Shown here: piece after piece, positions 1 through 8,726 of the stretch
Position numbering within the stretch: the first letter of the stretch is position 1
Layout of the letters: each line of letters begins with the position of its first letter
DNA from: Mesorhizobium sp. B2-3-12
GTDB taxonomy: Bacteria > Pseudomonadota > Alphaproteobacteria > Rhizobiales > Rhizobiaceae
Length of the DNA stretch: 64,000 bases
Direction of reading: 5' to 3'
Assembly (NCBI RefSeq): GCF_006442205.1
Contig: NZ_VFVR01000012.1
Coordinates: 54,968-118,967, forward strand
Notes under the pieces: generated by a model
Seen by the model: the letters and a program-made list of their open reading frames with translations, nothing else
Database searches by the model: none
What the model was told of the DNA's origin: nothing
Made by a program: the position numbers and the translations under genes

Positions 1-97
1 CGTTGCGGCGTGAGAACGCGATCTCACGGCGCCTCAGCAGCAGCGTTCGGGGACGGAATGATATTGACGAGACTTGGGCGCCCCCTAGCTACAATGG

Positions 98-805
98 ATG
101 GAGATCAACCCGCTTTCTTCGTCGAACGGCTTCCTGCGGGGCTTTCGCAGTGATGCTATGTGGTTGATCGCATCATTGCTTGTGGCCGGCGGCCTTGTCC
201 TCGGGTTCAGCCTCCTGGCAGAAGAAGTTATCGAGGGCGACACGACCGGGTTCGACCGGACCATACTCATGGCGTTTCGAAGCGCCGACGATCCAACAAA
301 CCTCATTGGCCCGCCGTGGCTGGAGGAAATGGGCCGCGACGTCACGGCCCTCGGCAGCGTTGCCTTCCTGGGGTTTGTATCCCTGGCGGCCATAGGTTAC
401 CTGCTGATCACTCGTAAGCGCAGATACGCTTGGCTGGTCAGCGCCGCCGTGGCTGGTGGAGAGGTCCTGAGCACCGTTCTGAAGGTCGCCTTCGACCGCC
501 AGAGGCCCGACATTTTGCACACCACGAGGGTCTTCACCGCCAGCTTTCCGAGCGGCCACGCGATGTTGTCGGCCGTCACTTTTCTCACGCTGGGAGCTTT
601 GCTTGCCAAGGCAAGTCCTGATCGACGGGTGAAGGGATATTTCGTTGGCCTCGCGGTGTTCCTGACCATCATGGTCGGCATCAGTCGGATCTATCTCGGC
701 GTTCACTACCCCACTGATGTGCTTGCAGGATGGTGCGTCGGATCAGCTTGGGCAATCCTTTGCTGGTCGGCGGTCCATTGTATCGAACAGCGGCGCGGGT
801 CCTGA
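98..805 (+). CDS. PAP2-family membrane phosphatase
   Basis: This 235-residue integral membrane protein is a PAP2 (type 2 phosphatidic acid phosphatase) family enzyme, expected to dephosphorylate a lipid phosphate such as phosphatidate or undecaprenyl pyrophosphate. The three signature blocks are visible in order: KVAFDRQRP (about residues 129-137), SFPSGHAM (149-156) and SRIYLGVHYPTDV (196-208), holding the catalytic His/Arg/Asp residues. Hydrophobic segments lie near 22-41, 86-104, 112-127, 155-170, 181-196 and 210-228. The first ATG has only a weak ribosome site, so the start is not certain. It stands alone, convergent with the cyclic-di-GMP gene. The family is clear; the substrate cannot be told from sequence. 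Confidence 0.9.
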   Translation: MEINPLSSSNGFLRGFRSDAMWLIASLLVAGGLVLGFSLLAEEVIEGDTTGFDRTILMAFRSADDPTNLIGPPWLEEMGRDVTALGSVAFLGFVSLAAIGYLLITRKRRYAWLVSAAVAGGEVLSTVLKVAFDRQRPDILHTTRVFTASFPSGHAMLSAVTFLTLGALLAKASPDRRVKGYFVGLAVFLTIMVGISRIYLGVHYPTDVLAGWCVGSAWAILCWSAVHCIEQRRGS

Positions 806-884
806 TCCGCCCAGCCTGGCTGTGGGACGCCCTTGCATTCGTGCAAGATCAAGCCGAGCCTACCACTCCGCGACAACGAGAGGG

Positions 885-3533
885 CTATCCCGCGGCCGGC
901 CATTTGCGAGATTGCGCGAAGGCTTCCAAAGCCTTGGCATCCATCGGACGGCCAAGCGCGTAGCCCTGCAGCAGGTCGCAGCCGAGCTCGTTCAAGATGC
1001 GCGCATGCTCCATCGTCTCGACGCCCTCGGCCACCACTTCGATGCCGAGCGATTTGCCAATCTCGATGATGGATGACACCAAACGCCGTTGCGGCAGCGA
1101 GCCGGTGATGGGTGTGATCAGCTGGCGATCGATCTTCAGTCGGCGCGGCTGAAGCTTGAGCAGACTGACGATCGAGGCGTAGCCGGTGCCGAAATCGTCG
1201 ATCTCAATGTCTATGCCGAGGTCCTTGATGTGCTCGATGTTCCACGCGACGAGGTCGTCATTCTCATCGAGGAAGATGGATTCCACAAGTTCGAAGGATA
1301 CCGTCCCTGCGCGGATGTTGAGCTTGCGAAGACCATTGATCAGGTCCTTGTCCTCGAGCCGGCGTGCCGAGACGTTGACCGAAACGCGCGGAATGTTGAG
1401 GTGCTGAAGCTGCCAGCACTCAAAGTCGGCCAGCGCCCTTTTGAGGACCGTTCGGTCGATCAGGGCGACGACGTTCAGTTCCTCCGCGACCCTCAGGAAG
1501 ACGGCGGGCGTCAGGATACCGCGCGTCGGGTGCTGCCAGCGGGCCAAGGCCTCCACGCCGACAATTTCCAACGTGCCGGCGTCAAACTGCGGCTGGTAGA
1601 AGACGATGAATTCGTTGCGCTCGAGGCCGGCCAGGATCTCGTCGGCGGTCCGCTTGGTCTCGACGATTTCGCTTTGCAGCTCCTCGTTGAAGAACTCGTA
1701 GCGGTTTCGGCCCCGGCTCTTCGCCCGGTAGAGGGCGAGATCGGCGTTGACCAGCAGTTGCCTTGCGTCGAGCCCCTCGCCCGAAGTCGCCGCAATGCCG
1801 ATGCTGACGCCGAACCGGCACTGGTGGCCACGAAAATTGACGGGTTGCCGCATCTCTTCGATGATGCCGTCGGCCAGCGCGGCGAGGTCGTGATCGTCGC
1901 GCCCGCCGCAAATGACCACGAACTCGTCGCCGCCAATGCGCGCGACGAAGTCGGCGGCTCCGGCATTTGCCTCGATGACCTTCGAGGCATGCATCAGCAT
2001 GGCGTCGCCGGCCGCGTGCCCGAGGGTATCGTTGATCTGCTTGAAGCGGTCGAGATCCAAATGCAGGAGCGCGGTTCGTTCTCCCCGACGCGCGCTCGTC
2101 GCCAGCATCTCGTCGAGATAGCGGCGGTTCGGCAGCCCGGTGAGCGAATCGTGCAGCGCCACATGTTCGATGCGCCCCTTGGCCATTTCAAGCTCAGCGT
2201 TCCTCAGTTCGGACAGCTGTCTTTCTCGTACGAGGTTTTCGTTGAGCACGACGTCGCTTGTGACGTCCCATTCGGCGCCTATCATCCTGGGCGTGTCGTT
2301 GCGGCCCTGGAAATAGGTCGCACGCGTGCGCACATGCCGGATCTCACCATTCGGGTGGACAATCCGGTACTGGGAGGAATAGGGGCCCTTTACCGCCGCC
2401 GCGGCATCGAAATCCTGCTGCGCCCTTTCGATGTCGTGCGGATGAATCGCTGAGGCCCAGTCATCATAGCCGCGTGGCTTCCGGTCAGCCGGCCTGCCGT
2501 AGATTTCGTTGACGCGGTCGTCCCACACCAGCTCGTTGGTGGCGATGTTGTGCTCCCAGACACCGATTCCCGACGCATCGAGCGCGAGTTCCAGGCGACC
2601 GGACAATCGCCTGAGCTCGGCGAAGTTTTTCTGCCTTTCGCCGAATAGCCGCCCCGCAACAAGAATGGGCAGCACCACAAGCGCGCCCGCCAATGCCATT
2701 ATGGCCCGCAAGGCCCAGGCATTATTCGCTGACGCGCCCCAGCCACCCCTGGGAATGGCGGCGATCTGCCAGGAACCGGAGGGCAGATGTACCTCTGCGG
2801 CGACCGGGTCGGCACGCGTGACCCGCTCGCTACCGAAGAAGCGACCACCAGTCCCACCCAGGCCGTCTTTACCGGTCAGGGCGATCTCGATGTCGAGATC
2901 GGCGTCAAAAACGCCGCTTGCCTTGTAGAGGCGCTCAACGTCAACGACGACCGAGACGATGCCCCAGAAGCGCTCACCACCCCCCGCAGTTTTCACGAAG
3001 ACCGGAAAGCGGCCGATGAAGCCTTGGCCGCCCTGCGCCAGGTCGACTGGACCAGCCAGGACCGGCACCCGCAGGTCGCGCGCCCTGAGCGCGGCGGTGC
3101 GTTGGGCATCGTTCTTGCGGTAATCGAGGCCGATGGCCTTCTCGTTGCCAGGCATTGGATACATCAGCGAGATAACGAGGTCCGGCGCGCCGGCGATGTT
3201 GCGCAACTGAGATTCCTGCTCGAACAGGTTGCTGGCCAGGGCCGCAAACCTCTGTTGCCCCATATCGGGCTCGGTCACGATGGCCGACACCAGGCCGCGC
3301 GTAAGCTGGAGATTGCCGTTGATGTTGCCTTCCAGCTTGGCCCTTATGATGTTTACCTTGGCCAAGACGTCGGCGCGCGCCAATTGGTCTGAAACGATCC
3401 TGTTTTCCCGGTCCGCCAAGACGGCGCAGATCACAAGCACCACAGAGGCGATTGCCGCCGGCAGGTTCGCTGAAGACAAAACGGACTGTCTCAACCGGCT
3501 GAGACTGGGTGCGGTGTTGGCCAATTGACCCAA
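885..3533 (-). CDS. CHASE-PAS-GGDEF-EAL cyclic-di-GMP protein
   Basis: An 882-residue bifunctional cyclic-di-GMP signalling protein. Order: N-terminal membrane segment (about 24-41), periplasmic CHASE-type sensor (about 60-265), second membrane segment (about 273-293), PAS domain (about 315-430), diguanylate cyclase domain with an intact GGDEF motif (534-538) and phosphodiesterase domain with an intact EAL motif (661-663), plus DDFGTGYAS and AEGVET motifs. The residues upstream of GGDEF (AAD) do not form the usual RxxD inhibitory site. Both catalytic motifs being intact, synthesis and hydrolysis are both possible; many such proteins act mainly as phosphodiesterases. The start is a TTG with AAAGG a few bases upstream; a second TTG lies three codons in. 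It is monocistronic, and its signal is unknown. Confidence 0.93.
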   Translation of the reverse strand: MGQLANTAPSLSRLRQSVLSSANLPAAIASVVLVICAVLADRENRIVSDQLARADVLAKVNIIRAKLEGNINGNLQLTRGLVSAIVTEPDMGQQRFAALASNLFEQESQLRNIAGAPDLVISLMYPMPGNEKAIGLDYRKNDAQRTAALRARDLRVPVLAGPVDLAQGGQGFIGRFPVFVKTAGGGERFWGIVSVVVDVERLYKASGVFDADLDIEIALTGKDGLGGTGGRFFGSERVTRADPVAAEVHLPSGSWQIAAIPRGGWGASANNAWALRAIMALAGALVVLPILVAGRLFGERQKNFAELRRLSGRLELALDASGIGVWEHNIATNELVWDDRVNEIYGRPADRKPRGYDDWASAIHPHDIERAQQDFDAAAAVKGPYSSQYRIVHPNGEIRHVRTRATYFQGRNDTPRMIGAEWDVTSDVVLNENLVRERQLSELRNAELEMAKGRIEHVALHDSLTGLPNRRYLDEMLATSARRGERTALLHLDLDRFKQINDTLGHAAGDAMLMHASKVIEANAGAADFVARIGGDEFVVICGGRDDHDLAALADGIIEEMRQPVNFRGHQCRFGVSIGIAATSGEGLDARQLLVNADLALYRAKSRGRNRYEFFNEELQSEIVETKRTADEILAGLERNEFIVFYQPQFDAGTLEIVGVEALARWQHPTRGILTPAVFLRVAEELNVVALIDRTVLKRALADFECWQLQHLNIPRVSVNVSARRLEDKDLINGLRKLNIRAGTVSFELVESIFLDENDDLVAWNIEHIKDLGIDIEIDDFGTGYASIVSLLKLQPRRLKIDRQLITPITGSLPQRRLVSSIIEIGKSLGIEVVAEGVETMEHARILNELGCDLLQGYALGRPMDAKALEAFAQSRKWPAAG

Positions 3534-3805
3534 TACCTTTCTCGGGCAATACCCCTCGGCCGAGCCTAGTCGAAAGTACTTAAATTTGGTTTTCCGTCAC
3601 GCCCGGTAATTTCAGCATCAGGCGGCGCGCTCAAGAGGGCGCGAAGCATTAGCGTCGTCGACATCGGCACTCTTGGAGCTGCGCTCCGCGACGAGCACTA
3701 ACCGCCCGAACAAGCCAGACGAGACGCTTCCTGGGGTGCATTGATGGCTGGCAATCTTCTGGGGCGGCCGGCAGCTTGGGAGAGGGTCGTCGGCGCCCGA
3801 CGCTC

Positions 3806-4105
3806 TCACTTTCGGTATCGCGCCATGATTGCGCTCAGCCAGCTGAACAGGCTGATTTCTTGCGGTTGCCGATCTACTTCCTGAATGGCCGTGCGCAGCG
3901 TGAGCTCCACCAGATCATCTGCAGCCTCGACGGATTGCGCTCGATAGGAGCGAGCGATAAATCTGAGTGCTGCTATCAGGCGTGGATCCGTTACGTCGCA
4001 ACATTCATCTGCCGCAGTATGGGCAATTTGTCGGATACTGATTTGCTCTCTAAGCATAACTTCCATCCCCGTTCTGGACGAAAGCACCTGAGTCGACTTC
4101 CACAT
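3806..4105 (-). CDS. small sigma-70 region-2-like protein
   Basis: A 99-residue protein of unknown function. Its C-terminal half (DDLVELTLRTAI, then LFSWLSAIMARYR) matches the core-binding part of sigma-70 region 2 in ECF sigma factors, where the usual pattern is DLVQETLLRA followed by WLFTIARN. There is no region 4, so it cannot read a -35 element as a normal sigma factor does. It may be a remnant or a stand-alone region-2 protein. Methionines at residues 14 and 17 are alternative starts; no strong ribosome site decides between them. It lies upstream of stress-type small genes. The resemblance to region 2 is judged by eye. Confidence 0.55.
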   Translation of the reverse strand: MWKSTQVLSSRTGMEVMLREQISIRQIAHTAADECCDVTDPRLIAALRFIARSYRAQSVEAADDLVELTLRTAIQEVDRQPQEISLFSWLSAIMARYRK

Positions 4106-4299
4106 CCACGCCGGATTGATCGAACGAGGTATACGAAACTATGCCGGGCATCTGACCGCGCAAGATCAAATGATACGTGAAAGAGAGTTGGTATCAATCC
4201 GACAATCGAAATGGCCTCAGCCATTCACCCGCTGGCTCGTTCTCTGGTGTCGCAATATGCGACCGATCCGCAAATTCTGCCGGCCTGATTGAATGGTAA

Positions 4300-4479
4300 T
4301 CACTTGGATTTGCTGGCTGCTTTTGCGTTTTGTCCGCTTGGAGCGGATGTCTTGGCATCTTTTGAATGCGCCGCCACTGCCGGACCAGCGCCGGTCGCCT
4401 TCCGCATGTCGCCGCTCGTTTTGGTTGAAGATGACTTGCTGCCAAACAGCCCTGCGAAGAACTTGCCAAGGGAACCCAT
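4300..4479 (-). CDS. small Lys/Ala/Ser-rich protein with AAHSK motif
   Basis: A 59-residue protein: a short hydrophobic N-terminus (MGSLGKFFAGLFGSK) and a disordered, Lys/Ser/Ala-rich tail. The segment TGAGPAVAAHSK is nearly the same as TGAAPAMAAHSK in the 80-residue protein at 14105-14347, so the two are paralogues. The start was placed at the ATG preceded by GGGAGG eight bases upstream; a longer frame reaches 4635 but has no such site. An EcfG-like promoter lies 42 bases before the start. Function unknown; a stress-related, possibly membrane-associated or nucleic-acid-binding role is only inference. Confidence 0.65.
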   Translation of the reverse strand: MGSLGKFFAGLFGSKSSSTKTSGDMRKATGAGPAVAAHSKDAKTSAPSGQNAKAASKSK

Positions 4480-4521
4480 GCCGCATCCTCCCACTACCCG
4501 GGACAACCCCAGAGGGATCTG

Positions 4522-4546
4522 AACTCCGATTACGGCTGAGGGTTCC
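4522..4546 (-). promoter_or_regulatory. EcfG-like promoter, GGAAC-N16-aGTT
   Basis: Read on the minus strand this is GGAAC, 16 bases, then AGTT, matching the alphaproteobacterial general-stress (EcfG) consensus GGAAC-N16/17-CGTT except for one base. It ends 42 bases before the small Lys/Ala-rich gene. Found by eye. Confidence 0.55.
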
Positions 4547-4857
4547 ATCGGTGGGTTAGCCAGATGTGGCCTGGGGAAGCCGGCTGGACACCGGGGTCGC
4601 TTTCCTCGACTCCTATGCGTTGATTGAACCTTCATCAGCGGTTTGCTGGGCTCTACCGCGAGCTAGTGCGTCGGTCCGTTTACGGCAGCCGAGCCATGGT
4701 GGGCTGAGTATGAATCAGCGCGTTGGCGACCGATCGTCCGTAGCTGCGTTGCCCGACCAAACACCGCGCGAGCCAGTGTGGAGGCATGGCGCAGACGAGA
4801 TCGTCATCTTCGACGTCATCAGACGTCAGGTAGGCTGAGGTCTACAACCTGTCGCTT
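4547..4857. other. no gene recognised
   Basis: About 310 bases between the Lys/Ala-rich gene's promoter and the end of the EF-hand gene. A plus-strand open frame (4566-4838) crosses it but has no ribosome site or recognisable protein. I see nothing I can name. Confidence 0.4.
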
Positions 4858-5367
4858 CTAACGTCGGTCCTGGTCTCCTGCGCCGTGGAAAAAGGATTGG
4901 AGTTCCTGCATGTCGACGCTTTCGTCGCCATCAGCGTCGACAGCGTTGAAGATTCGCCCGATGAAATCCTGAACCTCTGTCCGCGACAGCGTGCCATCAC
5001 CGTCGGTGTCCATGATGGCGAACATGATTCTCATTTTGGCACCCTGCATCATGTCGGCGCCCGCCCTGCGGCCATGCCTCATAGGTGCCACATAACGATC
5101 GCCCGTTTCGTCGTCCTGAAGCCTCGGGCCGCTATGTCGCCAATCCCCGTCGCGGTCTCGATCCTTTGCTGTTCTCTCCTGCAGCATCTCATCCATCATC
5201 TCGCGCATCATTTGACGCATGGCTTGCTGGTTCTCTCCAGCTTCGCCCGCGGTCCGATCCTGGGCTGGTGGCGGAGGTTTGGGAGCATCCCCCGATTGAG
5301 CAAAGACCGACGAGGCGAGCATGGTGAACGCGGCGGCAAAAACCGCAGTTCTGACAAGTCGTGTCAT
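4858..5367 (-). CDS. secreted EF-hand calcium-binding protein
   Basis: A 169-residue exported protein. Residues 1-23 form a signal peptide ending in Val-Phe-Ala, followed by a Pro-rich stretch and a Met/Glu-rich helical region (about 48-66). Two canonical EF-hand loops follow: DTDGDGTLSRTE (120-131) and DADGDESVDMQE (144-155), with acidic residues at positions 1, 3, 5 and 12 of each loop. It should bind calcium in the periplasm; the downstream role is unknown. An AAGGAG site precedes the ATG, and an EcfG-like promoter lies about 48 bases upstream, which suggests general-stress control. Confidence 0.85.
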   Translation of the reverse strand: MTRLVRTAVFAAAFTMLASSVFAQSGDAPKPPPPAQDRTAGEAGENQQAMRQMMREMMDEMLQERTAKDRDRDGDWRHSGPRLQDDETGDRYVAPMRHGRRAGADMMQGAKMRIMFAIMDTDGDGTLSRTEVQDFIGRIFNAVDADGDESVDMQELQSFFHGAGDQDRR

Positions 5368-5415
5368 TGGGTTCTCCTTTGTGATGCCACGCCGAGCAGC
5401 CCGGCGTACCGACCC

Positions 5416-5440
5416 AACCAGCAGCTCGGTTCATGGTTCC
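5416..5440 (-). promoter_or_regulatory. EcfG-like promoter, GGAAC-N16-gGTT
   Basis: On the minus strand: GGAAC, 16 bases, GGTT, about 48 bases before the EF-hand gene start. It fits the EcfG consensus with one change in the -10 element. Confidence 0.55.
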
Positions 5441-5721
5441 TGGGCGTGGACGCAAAAGCGGGCAACCTACGAGCGTGCGAGAAAAGTCCTGGCTGTCTTT
5501 GTCGCTTGGCCGCTGCGCAAATCTGGCGGGAAGTGACAAGATCGGCCTGCGTTCCCTTTGCCGAACGGCTCGAACATCGAAAGATGCGAAGATCCCGATC
5601 CCACGCCTGAATCCGGCTGGATGGATCCAACCAAGTCGGCGGTAACGGCATCGTCTCTGGCCGCGATCGCTCCCTCGGTGCCAGCCAAGCGTAACGTGCG
5701 GAGCGGGCAAGAAAGATGAAG

Positions 5722-6177
5722 CTACGGTCCAGCAGCCTGACGGCTGAGATGGGCGTGAAGCAGTCGGATGTTGCGATTGTTAGCCTTGTAGTACACGTCA
5801 AAGATGGATCCGAGGATGGGCACACTTCCCAACACGGTATCAAACAGCACGTTGGCCAGCATCCGAGCAACCAACAGCTTTCCAGCGCCGCACTTGCGGG
5901 CTCGCAGGACAATATAGGCCGAGACCAGGCCGGTTGCTGTATCGCCCAGCACGGGCACCAGGCCCACCAGCGCATCCAGTCCGAACCGAATGGCTGTTCC
6001 CGGGATGCGCCAGCGCGAATCAAGCAGCACTGACAAGAATTCCAGGTCGGCAATTTCCTTCGCGGTCTGGCGATCCACAACAGGCTTTTGGCTTGTCCCT
6101 ACCTTTCCAGCTGGCCTTGCTTGCTCCAACCGACCTACTCGGCCTCGCACTGACCCTTTCCAGTCCTCGTCCATCAT
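5722..6177 (-). CDS. DUF4112 membrane protein
   Basis: A 151-residue protein of the DUF4112 family. The diagnostic core is present: an LDSRWRIPGT start, GLVPVLGDTATGLVSAYIV and VLGSVPILGSIFDVYYKAN, which form two hydrophobic, probably membrane-associated segments with conserved Gly/Pro/Asp residues. The N-terminal 40 residues are basic and polar. It follows the YidB-type gene by five bases in the same direction, so the two are almost surely co-transcribed. The biochemical role of the family is not known. Confidence 0.85.
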   Translation of the reverse strand: MMDEDWKGSVRGRVGRLEQARPAGKVGTSQKPVVDRQTAKEIADLEFLSVLLDSRWRIPGTAIRFGLDALVGLVPVLGDTATGLVSAYIVLRARKCGAGKLLVARMLANVLFDTVLGSVPILGSIFDVYYKANNRNIRLLHAHLSRQAAGP

Positions 6178-6182
6178 CGGGA

Positions 6183-6656
6183 TTAGCTTCGTTGCGGCCC
6201 GGAGGGCACGTCGTCGAGCAGGTTGGGCTGGTCTGAGGAATTTGTTTGCTGGTCTGCCGGAAGGGTGCCGTCTGGGGTCATCTGGTTAACTGCATCGGGC
6301 AGATCCCTGGTTATCCTTGCAACCAGCTCCTCGCGCGAGAGGCCGGTCTGGCGGGAAAGAGCCTCCAACGTCTGCGCGTCAATGGCTGTTTCCACCTCGT
6401 GCGGCTCGATTGGCTGGTTCGGCCCGGTGCCAACCCAGGAGTCGACCTTCGAGCCGGCGCCCGCATTTCTGAAGCGGTCGAGAATATCGCCCAGCGCGGT
6501 GCCGGATACGCCCTTCGACACCTGATCCAGTATCCCACCTTGGGGATTGTTGGGATCGCTCTGTGCCGCTCCGCGGATCACCTCTGCGATCTTGTCGCGG
6601 TTTCGATATGCCAGGACGCCCAGCATAGCGATCGCAAGTCTTCCTAGATTGGCCAC
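6183..6656 (-). CDS. YidB-family (DUF937) protein
   Basis: A 157-residue YidB/DUF937-type protein. After a short hydrophobic N-terminus come GGILDQV, the Gly-rich GSKVDSWVGTGPNQPI segment and LEALSRQTGLSREEL, all typical of YidB; a Pro/Gln/Asp-rich tail follows. The start is GTG with AGGAGG just upstream. It is the first gene of a two-gene operon with the DUF4112 gene. A weak EcfG-like element (GGAAC-N16-CCTT, 6686-6710) lies 30 bases upstream. Function unknown. Confidence 0.87.
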   Translation of the reverse strand: MANLGRLAIAMLGVLAYRNRDKIAEVIRGAAQSDPNNPQGGILDQVSKGVSGTALGDILDRFRNAGAGSKVDSWVGTGPNQPIEPHEVETAIDAQTLEALSRQTGLSREELVARITRDLPDAVNQMTPDGTLPADQQTNSSDQPNLLDDVPSGPQRS

Positions 6657-6685
6657 TCATTCCTCCTATGGCTGCGAATAGGGAG

Positions 6686-6710
6686 AAGGTCTCGGCCTGG
6701 CAAAAGTTCC
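6686..6710 (-). promoter_or_regulatory. weak EcfG-like promoter candidate
   Basis: GGAAC followed after 16 bases by CCTT on the minus strand, 30 bases before the YidB gene. The -35 is perfect but the -10 departs from CGTT, so this is a weak call, supported mainly by matching spacing in nearby genes. Confidence 0.3.
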
Positions 6711-6820
6711 GCGATTGGCCGCCAATACCAAGGAGCACTTTGGCAACCGCAGGCATTTCTATCGCGCCGCGCGTGAGACGGAGGGTTCGGGGCGGTGGAA
6801 GATAGACCTGGGCCTGGTGC

Positions 6821-7030
6821 TCAAAGTCTCAGCTTTGCCCTCAGTGCATCTATGCGCTTGGAGGCCTCCGCCTTGCTCAGGTTGTCCGCAAAGCTTTCGT
6901 CATCCTGTGCCTGCTCACACAGGGTTTTGAGATAAGACGCTTGGGACGGGGTCATTGGGTCGTCGCCACTCACCCATTCGTCGGGATCTTTCTCGACGTT
7001 TGCATCGGTTTTTGCGCGCGAGTCTTCCAT
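6821..7030 (-). CDS. DUF3072 small protein
   Basis: A 69-residue acidic protein matching DUF3072: DPMTPSQASYLKTLCEQ followed by a short Glu/Lys-rich helix ending SKAEASKRIDAL. The start ATG has CAGGAG seven bases upstream, which rules out the longer frame that runs on from an upstream gene remnant. A GGAAC-N16-CATT element lies 26 bases before the start. Family function is unknown; these genes are common in rhizobial stress-gene neighbourhoods. Confidence 0.85.
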   Translation of the reverse strand: MEDSRAKTDANVEKDPDEWVSGDDPMTPSQASYLKTLCEQAQDDESFADNLSKAEASKRIDALRAKLRL

Positions 7031-7056
7031 TGCAATCTCCTGCCGTAGCAGTGAAG

Positions 7057-7081
7057 AATGCGCTTGATCTCCTTTTGTTCC
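7057..7081 (-). promoter_or_regulatory. weak EcfG-like promoter candidate
   Basis: GGAAC-N16-CATT on the minus strand, 26 bases before the DUF3072 gene. The -10 has A in place of G. The same CATT variant appears before the 14.1 kb gene. Confidence 0.35.
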
Positions 7082-7214
7082 CCTTGCCCTTTGACGCGTC
7101 CGGGTACTGCGGTCGCCTGGTGTATGCCACTTTGCGAATATCATTGATCGTGGTTGCGCTCGCCCAATAGAGATCCGGCTGATCCCGCTACGCGCCAAGA
7201 CGCCTGAAATTGGA

Positions 7215-7369
7215 CTGTTTCGTACATCCATCTCGCAGGAACGCAGCACCATCCCGGTCGATTTTGGCACCCACCCTTGCTTGAACGGCTCGGGTGTGGT
7301 CCAGGCTTCGAACAAGACGCGCGGCGGTCCGTCGAAGGTTCGTGTGACAACCAGCTCACGCTCGGACAT
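7215..7369 (-). pseudogene. SRPBCC (AHSA1-like) gene remnant
   Basis: The first 50 or so residues (RELVVTRTFDGPPRVLFEAW, then LRSCEMDVR) match the N-terminus of SRPBCC/AHSA1-type ligand-binding proteins, which normally run 140-165 residues. After that the frame loses similarity and runs on into the promoter of the DUF3072 gene, with no C-terminal helix. It is best read as a truncated relic. The flanking 7370-7716 holds no gene I can recognise. Confidence 0.6.
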
Positions 7370-7767
7370 CCGTTCAACCGTCGTACGGTTCCTCCAAGCG
7401 CCTGGTCCGCATCGCGTGACAATGGGGCCAATCAGACCTTGAATCAGGAGCGCCGGAGAAGCAGGCGCAGCGGCGTCCGTGCTTGCGATTTCCGGCGGTC
7501 TCCTATTTCACAGCCGAGCTTTATCCACGCCGCACAAGGCCAAATCGAGGTTGGCGTCCACGCACTGCGAGGCCACTAATCTGATGTGCAGGGTGAAAAG
7601 ATCAGCAATCCGTTTCGCCAAGGCCGATGAACGACAGCCTGGCCTGAGCGCACGGGCTCGACTATCAAAACACTTTGCGTTTCCCACGCTGGCCAAGACA
7701 AGGTCGGTAGACCGGGATGGCACCAACGATTGCCTTTGATTTTGCAACCACAGGAGCAGCAAACGAC

Positions 7768-8595
7768 ATGAAAGAACAGGGAGCGATCATCAGTGCCTTG
7801 GGCGTCGCTGCAAGTTTCGATGCCGCGGAGGAGGCGCGCCGCCGCATCGAATTTTTAAGCGGCTACCTGCGTGCAGCCGGCCTCGGCACGTATGTGCTGG
7901 GCATCAGCGGCGGGGTGGATTCGCTCGCGGCGGCACTGCTGGCCCAACGAGCCGTAAGCGAACTGCGGAGCGCAGGATACGATGCCAAATTCCTTGCTGT
8001 CCGGCTGCCGTATGGCACACAGGCCGACGAGAAGGATGCTCAGCTGGCACTCGACACCGTTGGCGCGGACGAAGTCCACAGGCTCGACATCAAACCGGCG
8101 GCCGACGCAATGCTGGATTCGATCAGGTCAGCTGGCGTGCAACTCGGCGATGCTCATCGGGAGGATTTCTTATTGGGCAACATAAAGGCCCGTCAGCGCA
8201 TGATCGCCCAATTCGCGCTCGCCGCTGCCCGCCGAGGACTGGTCATTGGTACGGATCATGCGGCTGAGGCAATGATGGGCTTCTTCACCAAATTCGGCGA
8301 CGGCGCCGCTGACCTGCTTCCTCTTTCCGGGTTAAACAAACGCCGGGTGCGCGCGCTGGCGTCGCATCTGGGTGCTCCATCTGATCTGATCAACAAAGTG
8401 CCCACCGCAGATTTGGAGAACCTCGTCCCGCTTCGTCCTGATGAAGATGCATACGGAGTGACATATGATCAGATCGACGATTTCCTCGAAGGTAAGAAAA
8501 TCGACGAAGTGGCGAGAAAGCGTATCCTTGATACCTATCTCAGCACCGCTCACAAGCGCTCGCTTCCGGCGACACCCAATCTCGCGCCAGAATAA
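7768..8595 (+). CDS. nadE: NH3-dependent NAD+ synthetase
   Basis: A 275-residue NadE that amidates nicotinic acid adenine dinucleotide to NAD+ using ammonia and ATP in the cytosol. The PP-loop SGGVDSLAAALLAQ is near residues 48-61; later motifs include RLPYGTQADEKDA, GNIKARQRMI and GTDHAAEAMMGFFTKFGDG, which shape the ATP and nicotinate sites. There is no glutaminase domain, so it depends on ammonia. The ATG at 7768 was chosen because AGGAG lies 11 bases upstream and the length equals the usual short NadE; an in-frame ATG at 7717 would add 17 residues. It appears monocistronic. Confidence 0.93.
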   Translation: MKEQGAIISALGVAASFDAAEEARRRIEFLSGYLRAAGLGTYVLGISGGVDSLAAALLAQRAVSELRSAGYDAKFLAVRLPYGTQADEKDAQLALDTVGADEVHRLDIKPAADAMLDSIRSAGVQLGDAHREDFLLGNIKARQRMIAQFALAAARRGLVIGTDHAAEAMMGFFTKFGDGAADLLPLSGLNKRRVRALASHLGAPSDLINKVPTADLENLVPLRPDEDAYGVTYDQIDDFLEGKKIDEVARKRILDTYLSTAHKRSLPATPNLAPE

Positions 8596-8726
8596 CGGTG
8601 TTTGGCCGTTGCCTGCTGTTGTCGCACCGGCACGATGCCGCTGGCCGGCGTTCGGTTGCCGGTCGTCTGACATCAATGGATTTGCAGCCGGAGGTGCCTA
8701 GACGTAAGCACGGCGTCCGTTCTCGT

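Noticed and set aside
1089..2453. A 454-codon plus-strand frame inside the cyclic-di-GMP gene
   Set aside because: It lies fully antisense to GGDEF/EAL coding sequence and shows no domain; high GC gives such shadows.
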